Below, one piece after another: positions 19,135 through 28,036 of a stretch of DNA of 64,000 nucleotides (positions within the stretch are counted from its first letter, which is position 1; every line of letters starts with the position of its first letter). A program made the position numbers and the translations under genes. This DNA comes from Thiomonas bhubaneswarensis (GTDB lineage Bacteria; Pseudomonadota; Gammaproteobacteria; Burkholderiales; Burkholderiaceae_C), in NCBI RefSeq assembly GCF_001418255.1, contig NZ_LIPV01000005.1, forward strand, positions 224,424 to 288,423, read 5' to 3'. The notes beneath the pieces were generated by a model, which was given only the letters and a program-made list of their open reading frames with translations, made no database searches and was not told where the DNA came from.

Positions 19135-19536
19135 ATGAGCGCCCTTCCCCACTCCCTCCAACTGGTCAAACCCAGAGAAATTTTCATTCGCGGCATCACC
19201 AAGGATGGCCGCACCTTCCGTCCCAGCGACTGGTCCGAGCGTCTCGCCGGGCTGATGGCGCGGTTCCGCCCCGCCGGTCAGGGCACCAAGGAAGCCCACC
19301 TCGGCTACTCGCCCTATTGCGTGCCCACGCTGGTGGAAGGCGTGCGTTGCCTGGTGGTGAGCGAATCGCTGCGCGACGTCGAGCCGATGGCGTTCGACTT
19401 CCTGATGAACTTCGCCCGCGACAACCAACTCGACGTGTTCGAGGCCTGCCTCACCGACCTCGCCGAGGAAGAGGCCGAAGTGAGCGATCTGCAAGTGGCG
19501 CGTGACGCACTGCAACGCGTGTTTCAGGCCGCTTGA
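19135..19536 (+). CDS. DUF3579 family protein
   Basis: A 133-residue protein with the DUF3579 pattern: a leading EIFIRGITKDGRTFRPSDW, central GYSPYCVPTLVEGVRCLVV and DFLMNFARDNQLDVFEAC. It appears soluble, with no membrane segment. Function unknown; from memory, the family occurs mainly in betaproteobacteria and is often next to arginine genes, as here. The ATG at 19135 follows AAGGA; a longer frame from 19030 looks spurious. The gene ends shortly before a strong bidirectional terminator shared with rpsT. Confidence 0.85.
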   Translation: MSALPHSLQLVKPREIFIRGITKDGRTFRPSDWSERLAGLMARFRPAGQGTKEAHLGYSPYCVPTLVEGVRCLVVSESLRDVEPMAFDFLMNFARDNQLDVFEACLTDLAEEEAEVSDLQVARDALQRVFQAA

Positions 19537-19585
19537 GGCGAAAACGCTTCGCCCTGTTGCCCTCAACTGAGGAAGAAGGCGCAAC

Positions 19586-19612
19586 AAAAAGCCCGCATCT
19601 GCGGGCTTTTTT
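19586..19612. terminator. Bidirectional rho-independent terminator
   Basis: A GCCCGC-ATCT-GCGGGC stem-loop is flanked by five A residues on the left and six T residues on the right. The flanking bases also pair, so it can stop transcription from both directions: the DUF3579 gene from the left and rpsT from the right. Confidence 0.9.
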
Positions 19613-19653
19613 GTGGGCCGATGCGGAGAATCGGCCGGAGCAGGCAAGGCAAA

Positions 19654-19950
19654 TCAGGCTGCGAGCGCCTTGATCGCCGCGTTCAGACGGCTCTTGTGAC
19701 GCGCTGCGGTGTTCTTGTGGAAAATATTCTTGTCGGCGATCGAATCCAGCACGGGAGCGTTGGCCTTGAATACTTCCATGGCCTTGGCGTGGTCGCCAGC
19801 GGCGATGGCCTTGCGCACCGACTTCACGGCGGTACGGAAGCGCGAACGCAGCGCGGTGTTGGCGGCGTTGGCCTTGATGGATTGACGCGCGCGCTTGCGA
19901 CCCGACGGGGTGCGAACGCTCTTCTTTTTGGCTGCGGCTTTGGTTGCCAT
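19654..19950 (-). CDS. rpsT: 30S ribosomal protein S20
   Basis: A 98-residue basic protein that binds 16S rRNA. It has the usual lysine/arginine-rich start ([20 protein letters not shown]), the conserved [15 protein letters not shown] and the terminal [18 protein letters not shown] stretch (here [14 protein letters not shown]). The ATG at 19950 follows AGGAAGGA; the frame extends a little further upstream without meaning. As often for rpsT, it is a single-gene unit, ended by the terminator at 19586-19612, and diverges from murJ across a large hairpin. Confidence 0.97.
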   Translation of the reverse strand: MATKAAAKKKSVRTPSGRKRARQSIKANAANTALRSRFRTAVKSVRKAIAAGDHAKAMEVFKANAPVLDSIADKNIFHKNTAARHKSRLNAAIKALAA

Positions 19951-20079
19951 GTGAAATCCTTCCTGTTGCCTGCTCGGAAAACCCGCCATTATAGACCAAA
20001 ACAGGCCACACGCCAGCCGTTCCTAGAATCCCAGATTGTCCATCAGGCGGCGCTTCGCGCCTGCACGGGCGCTGGCGGT

Positions 20080-20165
20080 CGGGTTGGGGCGTCTTTGACC
20101 CCGGGCGACAAGCCCATAGCTCGAGCTATGGGCGCGAAGCGCGGGGTCAAAGACGCCCCAACCCG
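20080..20165. repeat. Large perfect hairpin between rpsT and murJ
   Basis: An outer 24-bp perfect inverted repeat (20080-20103 with 20142-20165, left arm beginning CGGGTTGGGGCGTC) encloses a second perfect palindrome of 22 bp (20112-20133, GCCCATAGCTC joined directly to its complement). The inner stem with its right flank (ATGGGCGCGAAGC) recurs at 47.7 kb with a different sequence on the arm. There is no T-run, so a terminator role is unlikely. It looks like a REP-type or cruciform-forming element. Confidence 0.8.
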
Positions 20166-20201
20166 CCTCGCCATCATCCCGTGCCCTCATGAACGATCTG
20201 G

Positions 20202-20207
20202 GATAAT
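20202..20207 (+). promoter_or_regulatory. -10-like hexamer just before murJ
   Basis: GATAAT ends eight bases before the GTG start of murJ at 20216. There is no Shine-Dalgarno, so the transcript may begin at or beside the start codon. Confidence 0.4.
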
Positions 20208-20215
20208 GCTGCCCG

Positions 20216-21754
20216 GTGAATCTGCTCAAGGCTGCCTCCACCATCTCCCTGCTCACGCTGACCTCGCGCATCACCGGCCTGGTGCGCGAAATCATGGTGG
20301 CGACCTATTTCGGCGCCAACGCCTGGACCGACGCCTTCAACGTGGCGTTTCGCCTGCCCAATCTGCTGCGGCGCATGTTTGCCGAAGGCGCGTTCTCCCA
20401 AGCCTTCGTGCCGCTGTTGTCGCAGACGCGACAGACCCAGTCGGAGGCGCAGACCCAGGAACTGATCGATCAGGTCTCGACCGCCCTGCTCTGGATACTC
20501 GCGGGGATCAGTCTGGCCGGGGTGTTGCTGTCGCCCGTACTGGTCTGGCTCACGGCCTCGGGGTTGCACCCTGAGGCCTTTGACGCGGCGGTGTGGATGA
20601 CGCGGCTGATGTTTCCCTATGCCGGACTGATCTCGCTGGTTGCGCTCAGCGCCGGCATTCTCAACACCTGGAAGCATTTCGCGGTGCCTGCGGTCACACC
20701 GGCGCTGCTCAATCTGGCCATCATCGGCGCAGCCGTGGCCTTTCACAAGCTGGTGCACCCGCCCATCTTTGCCCTGGCGATCGGGGTGATGATCGGCGGC
20801 GTGGTGCAGCTCGCGGTGCAATGGCCGGCGCTGCGCAGATACGCCGTGGTACCGCGCTTTCGTCTGAGCTTTGTCAAGGCTTGGCGTTCGGAGGGCGTGC
20901 ACCGGGTGGTCAAGCAGATGCTGCCCGCGAGCCTTTCGGTTTCGGTGGCGCAGGTCTCGATCGTCATCAACACGCAGATCGCCTCGCACCTGCACCCGGG
21001 TAGCGTCTCGTGGCTGGCCTATGCCGACCGGCTGATGGAGTTTCCGACTGCCATTCTGGGCGTCGCGCTGGGCTCCGTGCTGCTGCCCAGCCTGTCGCGC
21101 GCCAGCGCGGCGCAAGACAGCGCCCAGTACAGCAAACTGCTGGACTGGGGCCTGCGCCTCACCCTGGTGCTGGCCCTGCCCAGCGCCATCGCCCTGCTGC
21201 TGTTTGCCCAGCCGCTGGTGTCGATGCTGTTCAACTATGGCCGCTTCGACCATGCCGACGTCCTGGCCACGACCAGTGCACTGCGTGCCTACGGCATCGG
21301 CCTGCTCGCGCTGATCGGCATCAAAATTCTCGCGCCGGGTTTTTACGCCCGGCAGGATTTGCGCACGCCGGTCAAGATCGCCCTGGTCGTGCTCGCCTGC
21401 ACGCAGTTGATGAACCTGCTGTTCGTACCCTGGCTGGGTCACGCGGGGTTGGCCCTGGCCATCTCCATCGGCGCGCTGCTCAACGCCAGCCTGCTGTTTC
21501 GCGGCTTGCGCAAACGCGGTATGTACCAGCCGCAGCCCGGCTGGGGGGGCTACGCCCGCCGCATCGCGCTGGCGCAGTTGCCCCTGGCTGGCGTGCTGCT
21601 TTGGGGCGCGCAGAATCTGCCCTGGGATCGCGCGCACGGCGATCTGACGCGGCTGGGCATGGGGCTGGGCCTGCTAGCGGTGGGCGCTGTGCTGTATTTC
21701 GCAACCCTGGCGCTGCTGGGTTTTCGGCTGCGCCAATTCATCCACCGCGAATGA
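20216..21754 (+). CDS. murJ: Lipid II flippase MurJ (MviN)
   Basis: A 512-residue polytopic inner-membrane protein (about 14 segments) of the MOP exporter superfamily that flips the peptidoglycan precursor lipid II to the periplasm. The N-terminus NLLKAASTISLLTLTSRITGLVRE and AFRLPNLLRRMFAEGAFSQAFVP are classic MviN motifs, the second carrying an essential arginine region. The GTG start at 20216 matches the family's usual N-terminus and lacks a ribosome-binding site. It stands alone between the large hairpin and the DksA-type gene. Confidence 0.95.
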   Translation: MNLLKAASTISLLTLTSRITGLVREIMVATYFGANAWTDAFNVAFRLPNLLRRMFAEGAFSQAFVPLLSQTRQTQSEAQTQELIDQVSTALLWILAGISLAGVLLSPVLVWLTASGLHPEAFDAAVWMTRLMFPYAGLISLVALSAGILNTWKHFAVPAVTPALLNLAIIGAAVAFHKLVHPPIFALAIGVMIGGVVQLAVQWPALRRYAVVPRFRLSFVKAWRSEGVHRVVKQMLPASLSVSVAQVSIVINTQIASHLHPGSVSWLAYADRLMEFPTAILGVALGSVLLPSLSRASAAQDSAQYSKLLDWGLRLTLVLALPSAIALLLFAQPLVSMLFNYGRFDHADVLATTSALRAYGIGLLALIGIKILAPGFYARQDLRTPVKIALVVLACTQLMNLLFVPWLGHAGLALAISIGALLNASLLFRGLRKRGMYQPQPGWGGYARRIALAQLPLAGVLLWGAQNLPWDRAHGDLTRLGMGLGLLAVGAVLYFATLALLGFRLRQFIHRE

Positions 21755-21851
21755 GCTGTTGCGCCAGCGCAAGCCGCTGGCTGAGGTAGGGTTTCACAAT
21801 GGATGCATGATGGGCGCTGAGATCCATTCATGCGACAACCGGGAGAACGCT

Positions 21852-22238
21852 ATGAGCCTAAGCACCGAACAACGTCAAACCCTGCGCGACAAGCTGTTGC
21901 AGCGCCGCAGCCAGATGGTGGACGATCTGCGCGATGAATCGATCAGCGACGAGGGCACCCTGGCCGTGCGCAGCCATCGCGGCGAGACCGACGACGAGGC
22001 TGTGGTCGAGGCCATGGACGCGGTGGAGATCGCCTCCACCGCGCGTGACGCCAACGAGCTGGCGGCGATCGACCGCGCCTTGCAACGGCTCGATACGCCC
22101 GACTTCGGCATCTGCATCGATTGCGGCGCCGAGATCGAAACGGCCCGGCTGATGGCCGAGCCGACCGTGTTGCGCTGCACCGCGTGCCAGCAGCGCTTCG
22201 AACACCAGCACCACACGCCCGGCGGCGCACGGCTGTAG
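21852..22238 (+). CDS. DksA/TraR-type C4 zinc-finger protein
   Basis: A 128-residue protein with an N-terminal coiled-coil (TEQRQTLRDKLLQRRSQMVDDLRDE and following acidic stretch) and a C-terminal zinc finger with the arrangement CIDCG...CTACQ (Cys near residues 89, 92, 110, 113). This is the architecture of DksA/TraR proteins, which reach into the RNA polymerase secondary channel. It is shorter than DksA (about 151) and lacks DksA's longer N-terminus, so I would not call it DksA itself. The ATG at 21852 is preferred over an upstream in-frame ATG at 21759. The small membrane gene follows after 9 bp. Confidence 0.85.
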   Translation: MSLSTEQRQTLRDKLLQRRSQMVDDLRDESISDEGTLAVRSHRGETDDEAVVEAMDAVEIASTARDANELAAIDRALQRLDTPDFGICIDCGAEIETARLMAEPTVLRCTACQQRFEHQHHTPGGARL

Positions 22239-22247
22239 CATCCGGGC

Positions 22248-22589
22248 ATGTCTGCACGCCCTGCCCTCCCGTCTGATCCACCCGGCCTGGAGCGCACGCT
22301 CACGCGCTGGCTGATCCCGGCTTACATCGTCGGCGTCGGCCTGCCCTGGGTCATCGGTGCCTGGATCAAGACCCGCTACGAGCCAGGCCTGCTCAACACC
22401 GATCCGCAGCCCATGCGCGATCTGGTCGATATTTTCTGCATCGGCGTCAGCCTGTTCGACGCCACGCTGGTGTTCACCGTGGGCATCGGCTGCCTGGTGG
22501 TGTCCATCATGAAAGGCCCGGTTCGCTGGGCCGACGGCTCCCGCGCCACGCAGCATGTTCGCGAACCGGACGATCGGGAGCTTCCTTGA
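22248..22589 (+). CDS. Small two-segment membrane protein, unknown
   Basis: A 113-residue protein with two hydrophobic segments (WLIPAYIVGVGLPWVIGAWI near 21-40 and FDATLVFTVGIGCLVVSIM near 70-88), so probably an inner-membrane hairpin protein. I recognise no family. It sits 9 bp after the DksA-type gene and its stop is 1 bp before the mobA ATG, so the three are likely one transcript. Confidence 0.65.
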   Translation: MSARPALPSDPPGLERTLTRWLIPAYIVGVGLPWVIGAWIKTRYEPGLLNTDPQPMRDLVDIFCIGVSLFDATLVFTVGIGCLVVSIMKGPVRWADGSRATQHVREPDDRELP

Positions 22590-22590
22590 C

Positions 22591-23196
22591 ATGGTTTCTG
22601 CGATCGACCGTGCCGACATCACCGGCCTGATTCTCGCGGGCGGACGCGGCAGCCGCATGGGCGGCATCGACAAGGGACTGCAACCCTGGCGCGGGCTGCC
22701 CATGGCGCAACAGGTGCTCGCGCGGCTGCAGCCCCAAGTCGGCCCAATGCTGATCAACGCCAACCGAAACTTGGACGTCTATCGCACCTGGGGGCTCCCG
22801 GTGCTGAGCGACAGCCCGGAGCGCGACTTTGCCGGGCCGCTGGCGGGTTTTCTCGCCGGGCTGGAGGTCTGCACCACGCCGTATCTGCTCACCGCGCCGT
22901 GCGATTCGCCGCTGCTACCCCCCGATCTGGCCGCACGTCTGGGGGAGGCGCTGCTAGCTGAGCGCGCACGCATTGCGCTGCCGCGCGCGGGAGGAAGACT
23001 GCAGCCGGTGTTCTGTCTGATGGAGGCGGGTTTGCGCGACGATCTGCGCGCCTTCGTCGCCTCGGGCGGCAGCAAGATCGACCTGTGGACCACGCGGCAT
23101 CCGCTGGCCATCGTCGATTTCGACGACGCCCATGCCTTTGAGAACATCAACACCCAGGCCGATCTGCAGCGTCTGGAGCAAACCCCATCGCCATGA
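22591..23196 (+). CDS. mobA: Molybdenum cofactor guanylyltransferase
   Basis: A 201-residue cytosolic nucleotidyltransferase that attaches GMP to molybdopterin-Mo to make MGD cofactor. The GTP-binding signature is intact: LAGGRGSRMGGIDKGL (residues 11-26). DFAGPLAGFLAGLE and the metal-binding TAPCDSPLLP follow in order. The ATG at 22591 (MVSAIDRAD) follows the previous gene's stop by one base, so translation is probably coupled. It overlaps moeA as ATGA. Confidence 0.93.
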   Translation: MVSAIDRADITGLILAGGRGSRMGGIDKGLQPWRGLPMAQQVLARLQPQVGPMLINANRNLDVYRTWGLPVLSDSPERDFAGPLAGFLAGLEVCTTPYLLTAPCDSPLLPPDLAARLGEALLAERARIALPRAGGRLQPVFCLMEAGLRDDLRAFVASGGSKIDLWTTRHPLAIVDFDDAHAFENINTQADLQRLEQTPSP

Positions 23197-24479
23197 CAGC
23201 TTCCTTCGATCTGCAGCAGGTCGTGTCCTGCGTCAGCGGTTATGACCCCAACGCCCTGCGGGTGGACGCCGCGCTGGCCGTCATCCAGGCCAGCGTGCAG
23301 CCGGTGCAGGCGATCGAGCGCGTCGCCGTGCGCGAGGCGCTGGGCCGCGTGCTGGCGCAGGACATCGCCTCGCCGATCGACGTACCGGCGCACGACAACT
23401 CGGCCATGGACGGCTACGCCCTGCGCGGTGCCGATCTCGCCGCCCAGGGCGACACGGTGCTGACCATCGCCGGGCGTGGTCTGGCCGGGCATGCCTTCGA
23501 GGGCGAAGTAACGGCGGGCAGCGCCTTGCGCATCATGACCGGCGCGGTGATGCCCGCCGGATGCGACACCGTGGTGCCGCAGGAGTTCTGCCGCGTCGAA
23601 GGCGACAGAGTCATCATCCCGCAAGGCGTGGTGCGCCCCGGCGACAACCGCCGCCTGCGCGGCGAGGATCTGGCGCGGGGACGAACCGCGCTGCCTGCGG
23701 GCAAGCTGCTGCGCCCGGCCGATCTGGGGCTCATGGCCTCGCTGGGCATGGCCGAAGTGCCGGTGCGGCGCAGGCTGCGCGTGGCGTTTTTCTCCAGCGG
23801 CGACGAACTTCGCTCCATCGGCGAGCCGCTCGATGCGGGCTGCGTCTATGACAGCAACCGCTACACCCTCTGGGGCATGTTGCAGCGCCTGGGCTGCGAG
23901 GTCATCGACCTCGGCGTGGTGGCGGACGAGCCGCAGACGCTGCAAGCTGCGCTGCGCACCGCCACCGAATGTGCCGACGTGGTCATCACCTCGGGCGGGG
24001 TCAGCGTGGGCGAGGCCGACTATCTGCGCAGCACCCTCTCCAGCATGGGCGAAGTGGCGTTCTGGCGCATTGCCATGCGGCCCGGGCGTCCGCTCGCGTT
24101 CGGGCAGTTGCGCTCGGGCGCGCGCAGCGCATGGCTGTTCGGCCTGCCGGGCAACCCGGTGGCGGTGATGGTGACGTTCTACGCCTTCGTCCGCCCGGCG
24201 CTGTTGCACGGCATGGGCGCCAGCCCGCAGCCGCAGCCCATGCTGCGCGCGGTCAGCAGCCAAACCCTGCGCAAAAAGCCCGGCCGCACCGAATACCAGC
24301 GCGGCCTGCTCACCGCCTTGCCGGACGGCCGCTGGCAGGTCAGCCCCATCGGCAATCAAGGCTCGGGCGTGCTGAGCTCGATGTCGCAGGCCCACGGCCT
24401 GATCGTGCTGCATCACGATCAGCAAACCGTGCAGACAGGCGGCGAGGTCGATGTGCTGCTGTTTGAAGGGCTGGTCTGA
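23193..24479 (+). CDS. moeA: Molybdopterin molybdenumtransferase
   Basis: A 428-residue enzyme that inserts molybdate into adenylated molybdopterin. Motifs are in order: PAHDNSAMDGYALR (about residue 66), PGDNRRLRGED, the MoaB/Mog-type core TSGGVSVGEADY (about 267) and FGLPGNPVAVMVTF (about 316). The ATG at 23193 overlaps the mobA stop, making mobA-moeA a coupled unit that points to molybdoenzymes elsewhere in the genome. Its stop directly abuts the stop of the convergent Gln-rich gene. Confidence 0.95.
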   Translation: MTASFDLQQVVSCVSGYDPNALRVDAALAVIQASVQPVQAIERVAVREALGRVLAQDIASPIDVPAHDNSAMDGYALRGADLAAQGDTVLTIAGRGLAGHAFEGEVTAGSALRIMTGAVMPAGCDTVVPQEFCRVEGDRVIIPQGVVRPGDNRRLRGEDLARGRTALPAGKLLRPADLGLMASLGMAEVPVRRRLRVAFFSSGDELRSIGEPLDAGCVYDSNRYTLWGMLQRLGCEVIDLGVVADEPQTLQAALRTATECADVVITSGGVSVGEADYLRSTLSSMGEVAFWRIAMRPGRPLAFGQLRSGARSAWLFGLPGNPVAVMVTFYAFVRPALLHGMGASPQPQPMLRAVSSQTLRKKPGRTEYQRGLLTALPDGRWQVSPIGNQGSGVLSSMSQAHGLIVLHHDQQTVQTGGEVDVLLFEGLV

Positions 24480-24917
24480 TCAAAAGAGCTTGTTGATCAG
24501 ATCGTCGCCCAGCCCCATGCCGGCGCCCATTTCCATGGCGCGGCCGAAACCCGAGTTGAGAAAGCCGTCGAGCGCGCCCATGATGCCGCCGCCCTGCTGC
24601 ATCGGCATGGCCGCGTTCTGCGCCATCATGCCCTGCGGCATATAGCCCGGCTGCATCGCGGCGGGCATGGCCTGCATCTGCTGCGCCTGGTTCTGCCACA
24701 TGCCGTGAATCGCCTGCAACACCTGGCTCATCTGCTGCTGCTCGGCCTGCACGCCCAGTGCCACTTCGCGCAGATCGAGCAGCCATTCACGCGCATCCTG
24801 ATTGCCGCCCTGCGCGGCGGTCTGCAGCTTGCCGGCCAGTGCCTGCAATTGTTGCCCGACCTGCTGCGCCTGACCTTGCAGTTGCTGATACTGCTGATCG
24901 ATGGTCTGAATGTCCAT
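24480..24917 (-). CDS. Gln/Met-rich protein of unknown function
   Basis: A 145-residue soluble-looking protein I do not recognise. Residues 1-60 are a glutamine-rich predicted coiled coil (QQYQQLQGQAQQVGQQLQAL), residues 60-120 are rich in Met, Gln, Ala and Pro, and the tail is Gly/Met-rich with GALDGFLNSGFGRAMEMG. Frame and length argue for a real gene. The pattern recalls chaperone-like or periplasmic-targeting DUF proteins with GGG-M tails, but there is no signal peptide. Its stop codon starts one base after the moeA stop. Confidence 0.6.
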   Translation of the reverse strand: MDIQTIDQQYQQLQGQAQQVGQQLQALAGKLQTAAQGGNQDAREWLLDLREVALGVQAEQQQMSQVLQAIHGMWQNQAQQMQAMPAAMQPGYMPQGMMAQNAAMPMQQGGGIMGALDGFLNSGFGRAMEMGAGMGLGDDLINKLF

Positions 24918-25035
24918 GCGTCACCTTTCTTGCGTCTTTGACTGCCGTTATTGCACGCCAAGTGACGTGAGATGGGGGTCAGCGAAAGTCAGAGTCGCAA
25001 CAGACGGTGACACTGGATCCATGCGCACACGCGAC

Positions 25036-26355
25036 TTACTCGACCGCGTCGAGAAGCCTGTCGCGCTGGTCGGCTGCAGCACCGCGCCGGCCGAGCAAGG
25101 CGTAAAGCAGGATGGCGCCGAAGGTCGCGGTGCCGATGCCGCCCAGGGCAAAATCGCCGAACTTGAGGGTGAAGTCGGCCGTGCCCAGCATCAGGGTGAT
25201 GGCGACGATGATGAGATTGCGGCTGTCGGAGAAGTCCACCTTGTTGTCCACCCAGATCCGCGCACCCGACACGGCGATCAACCCGAAGATGACGATGGCC
25301 ACGCCCCGCAGCACCGGCGGAGGAATGAGGTGGATGAGCGCACCGAATTTGGGGCTCAAACCGAACAGAATGGCGATCACCGCGGCGGTGGCGAAGATCA
25401 GCGTGGAGTAGATCTTGGTCGCTGCCATCACGCCGATGTTCTCGGCGTAGGTCGTCACCCCCGTGCCGCCGACCGAACCCGACACCATGGTGGCGATGCC
25501 GTCGCCCAGAAAAGCCCGCCCCATGTAGCGATCGAGGTTGCGGCCCGTCATGGCGGTGACGGCCTTGATGTGGCCGAGGTTTTCCGCCACCAGGATGACC
25601 ACGACCGGCACGATCAGGGTCATCGCCTTGGGTTGGAACTCGGGCGTGGCGAACGCAGGCACGCCGAACCATGCCGCCTGGGCGACGCCCGAAAAGTCCA
25701 TCGGCGTGCCCAGGCCCAGGCCATTGGTCAGCACGGCGTAAATCACGCTGGCGATGATCAGCCCCACCAGGATGAGCAGCCGCTGCACCATGCCCCGGGT
25801 GTACACCGCCACCAGACCAATGCTGATGAAGGTGATCAGCGCCATCCAGTCGTCGAAGGAACTGGCGCCGTGGCTCTTGATGGCGATCGGCGCCAGGTTC
25901 AGCCCGATCACCGCGACCACCGAGCCCGTCACCACCGGCGGCATGAGCCGTTCGATCCACTTCACGCCCACGCCCATGACGATGAGGCCGATCGCCGCAT
26001 ACACCACGCCGCAGGCGATGATGCCGCCCAGCGCCACACCGATGTTCGGGTTGGCTCCGCTGCCGGAATAGCCGCTGGCGGCGATGACCACGCCGATGAA
26101 GGAAAACGACGATCCCAGATAGCTCGGCACCCGGCCGCCGACGACCAGGAAGAAGATCAGCGTGCCGATGCCGCTCATCAGAATAGCGATATTGGGGTTA
26201 AAGCCCATCAGCAGCGGCGCAAACACCGTGGAGCCGAACATGGCCACCACATGCTGCAGCCCCATGGCCAGGGTCTGCGGCCCTGGCAGGCGTTCATCCG
26301 GGGCGATCACCCCGCTGGTCTTGAGTTGCCAATTTGGGAAATAGCCTTCGGCCAT
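25036..26355 (-). CDS. NCS2-family uracil/pyrimidine permease
   Basis: A 439-residue inner-membrane proton symporter of the nucleobase-cation symporter-2 family, with about 13-14 segments. The family's marks are visible: LAMGLQHVVAMFGSTV at the N-terminus, the substrate-site glutamate in VILVAENLGHIKAV and the second half GGTGVTTYAENIGVMAATKI. It is closer in pattern to the UraA/RutG uracil branch than to xanthine carriers. The ATG at 26355 follows GGAG. It lies downstream of an NCS1 permease and upp on the same strand, so pyrimidine uptake is the likely role. Confidence 0.9.
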   Translation of the reverse strand: MAEGYFPNWQLKTSGVIAPDERLPGPQTLAMGLQHVVAMFGSTVFAPLLMGFNPNIAILMSGIGTLIFFLVVGGRVPSYLGSSFSFIGVVIAASGYSGSGANPNIGVALGGIIACGVVYAAIGLIVMGVGVKWIERLMPPVVTGSVVAVIGLNLAPIAIKSHGASSFDDWMALITFISIGLVAVYTRGMVQRLLILVGLIIASVIYAVLTNGLGLGTPMDFSGVAQAAWFGVPAFATPEFQPKAMTLIVPVVVILVAENLGHIKAVTAMTGRNLDRYMGRAFLGDGIATMVSGSVGGTGVTTYAENIGVMAATKIYSTLIFATAAVIAILFGLSPKFGALIHLIPPPVLRGVAIVIFGLIAVSGARIWVDNKVDFSDSRNLIIVAITLMLGTADFTLKFGDFALGGIGTATFGAILLYALLGRRGAAADQRDRLLDAVE

Positions 26356-26471
26356 GTCGAGCTCCGTGTGTCGTGTTGTTGTGCCGCGGCCATGGGCTGG
26401 CCGCGGTGGTGGCGTGCTGCCACGCCGTCATGCTACGAGCACAGGACACCCTCGACGTCGAACGCGCGGGT

Positions 26472-27884
26472 TCACCGGCTAGAGCCGCGCAGTTCGATGC
26501 GGCGCAGAGCCAGATAGACGACGGCCGCGAACAGCACGCCAAGCTCGAAGCCGATGTCCATGCCGTAGGGCGGATTGAACAGCCCGGCGACCGGCCCGAC
26601 GAACAGCGACTGCGCCGCGCCCAGATACACCCCGAACAGCCCCGCCGCCATGGCGATCACCGCGGCCCAGCCCACGGGCAGCTTGCCCGGGGTATTCCAG
26701 CCGTCGAGGTCGTAGCGACCTCGGCGGAAAACCGCATGTTCCAGGATCAGGATGATGGCCCACGGCCCCAGCCAGTAAGCCACCACCAGGAGAAAATTCT
26801 CCAGCGTGGCGTTGAAGTGCGCGGCCGAAGGAATGGCGATGAGCACATAGACCACCGCGCCGATCAGCGTCCAGACCGCGCGATTGATCTTCTGAAAACC
26901 GCGACCGAGCACCTGCATCGACAGGCCGGCCGAGTAGTCGTTGGGAATGTTGTTAGCGATGACCGAGAGCGCCAGCAGCAACAGCAGCAATTTGCCCGCC
27001 CCGCCCAGCGGCTGCAACGCATCGGACAGCAGGGCGCCACCGCCACTCTGCGCTGCCTTGCCGAACGCCGTCACCGTGGTCAACCCCAGACCGAGCGACT
27101 CCAGCAGCATGCAGGGCACGATCACGCCGAAAAAGGTCAGCCAGAACACCCGTTTTGCCGAAGTGTCCTCCGGCTGGTTGACGTTGTAGTCCGCGGCGTA
27201 TGAACTCCAGCCCGTGGCGAAGCCGAAGATCGCCCCGCCGAACGACACCAGCGAGGCGACATGCGCCATGGTCCACACCGGGGTGGGCAGCGCCTGCATC
27301 TGGCCGCCTGCGGTGAACAGCACGATGAGAAAGATCGCCGCCATCGGCATCCAGGCAAAGCGCTCGTAGCGATGCACGTAGCGATAGCCGTACAGACTGA
27401 CCGCCGTGGTCAGCAGGGCGATGAGCAGAATGCCTGCCCATGTGGGCACCGCGCCGCCGCTGATGGCCGTGACGATCTGCGCGCCGACGATCACGTTCAC
27501 CGCCGACCAGCCGATGCACGCCGCCACATTGAACAGCGCCATGATCTTCGCGCCATGCCAGCCGAAGGAATAACGCGAGATCGTCATCTGCCGCAGACCG
27601 AGCCGGGGGCCGAGCGTGGCGAAGAACGCCACCGGCAACACGCCCAGTACGTTGAACAGCACGATCACGCCCAGGCTGTCCCAGAACCCGAGCCCGAACA
27701 CCGGCACCGCCAGCGCGCCCAGCGCCACGGTGGAGATCACCAGATTGGCCGACAGCCACATGGTGAAGTTGTCGAACACACGAATGTGCGCGCGCTCGTG
27801 CGGCATCACGCGCTCGATGCCGCGTTGCTCGATGCCTGATGGGGCAGAGACCTTCGCCTCGGCCGCCGTGGAAAGGGTCGACAT
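26472..27884 (-). CDS. NCS1-family cytosine/purine permease
   Basis: A 470-residue inner-membrane carrier of the nucleobase-cation symporter-1 family (CodB and fungal purine-cytosine permease type), with about 12 segments. Typical stretches are NFTMWLSANLVISTVALG near residue 39, FGWHGAKIMALFNVAACIGWSAVN (read in two blocks) and YAADYNVNQPEDTSAKRVF. The substrate is probably cytosine or a related pyrimidine; no cytosine deaminase gene is nearby. It sits between upp and the NCS2 permease on the minus strand, with gaps of 152 and 116 bp. Confidence 0.86.
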   Translation of the reverse strand: MSTLSTAAEAKVSAPSGIEQRGIERVMPHERAHIRVFDNFTMWLSANLVISTVALGALAVPVFGLGFWDSLGVIVLFNVLGVLPVAFFATLGPRLGLRQMTISRYSFGWHGAKIMALFNVAACIGWSAVNVIVGAQIVTAISGGAVPTWAGILLIALLTTAVSLYGYRYVHRYERFAWMPMAAIFLIVLFTAGGQMQALPTPVWTMAHVASLVSFGGAIFGFATGWSSYAADYNVNQPEDTSAKRVFWLTFFGVIVPCMLLESLGLGLTTVTAFGKAAQSGGGALLSDALQPLGGAGKLLLLLLALSVIANNIPNDYSAGLSMQVLGRGFQKINRAVWTLIGAVVYVLIAIPSAAHFNATLENFLLVVAYWLGPWAIILILEHAVFRRGRYDLDGWNTPGKLPVGWAAVIAMAAGLFGVYLGAAQSLFVGPVAGLFNPPYGMDIGFELGVLFAAVVYLALRRIELRGSSR

Positions 27885-28036
27885 GGGAGTGTCCTTGTGC
27901 GTGGTGTGAACGGATCGATAGACCGCACTGCGATGGTGCGGATCGGATTCTGGCCATCCACGTTAGCACGATCCATGCCGGAATACCCGGCAGCGGTAAC
28001 CGGGTGTTGCGCCTGTCGCCGCGCTGATACCGACGT

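Noticed and set aside
20080..20165. Large hairpin as a rho-independent terminator of rpsT or murJ
   Set aside because: It has no T-run and lies upstream of both genes, so it cannot terminate either.
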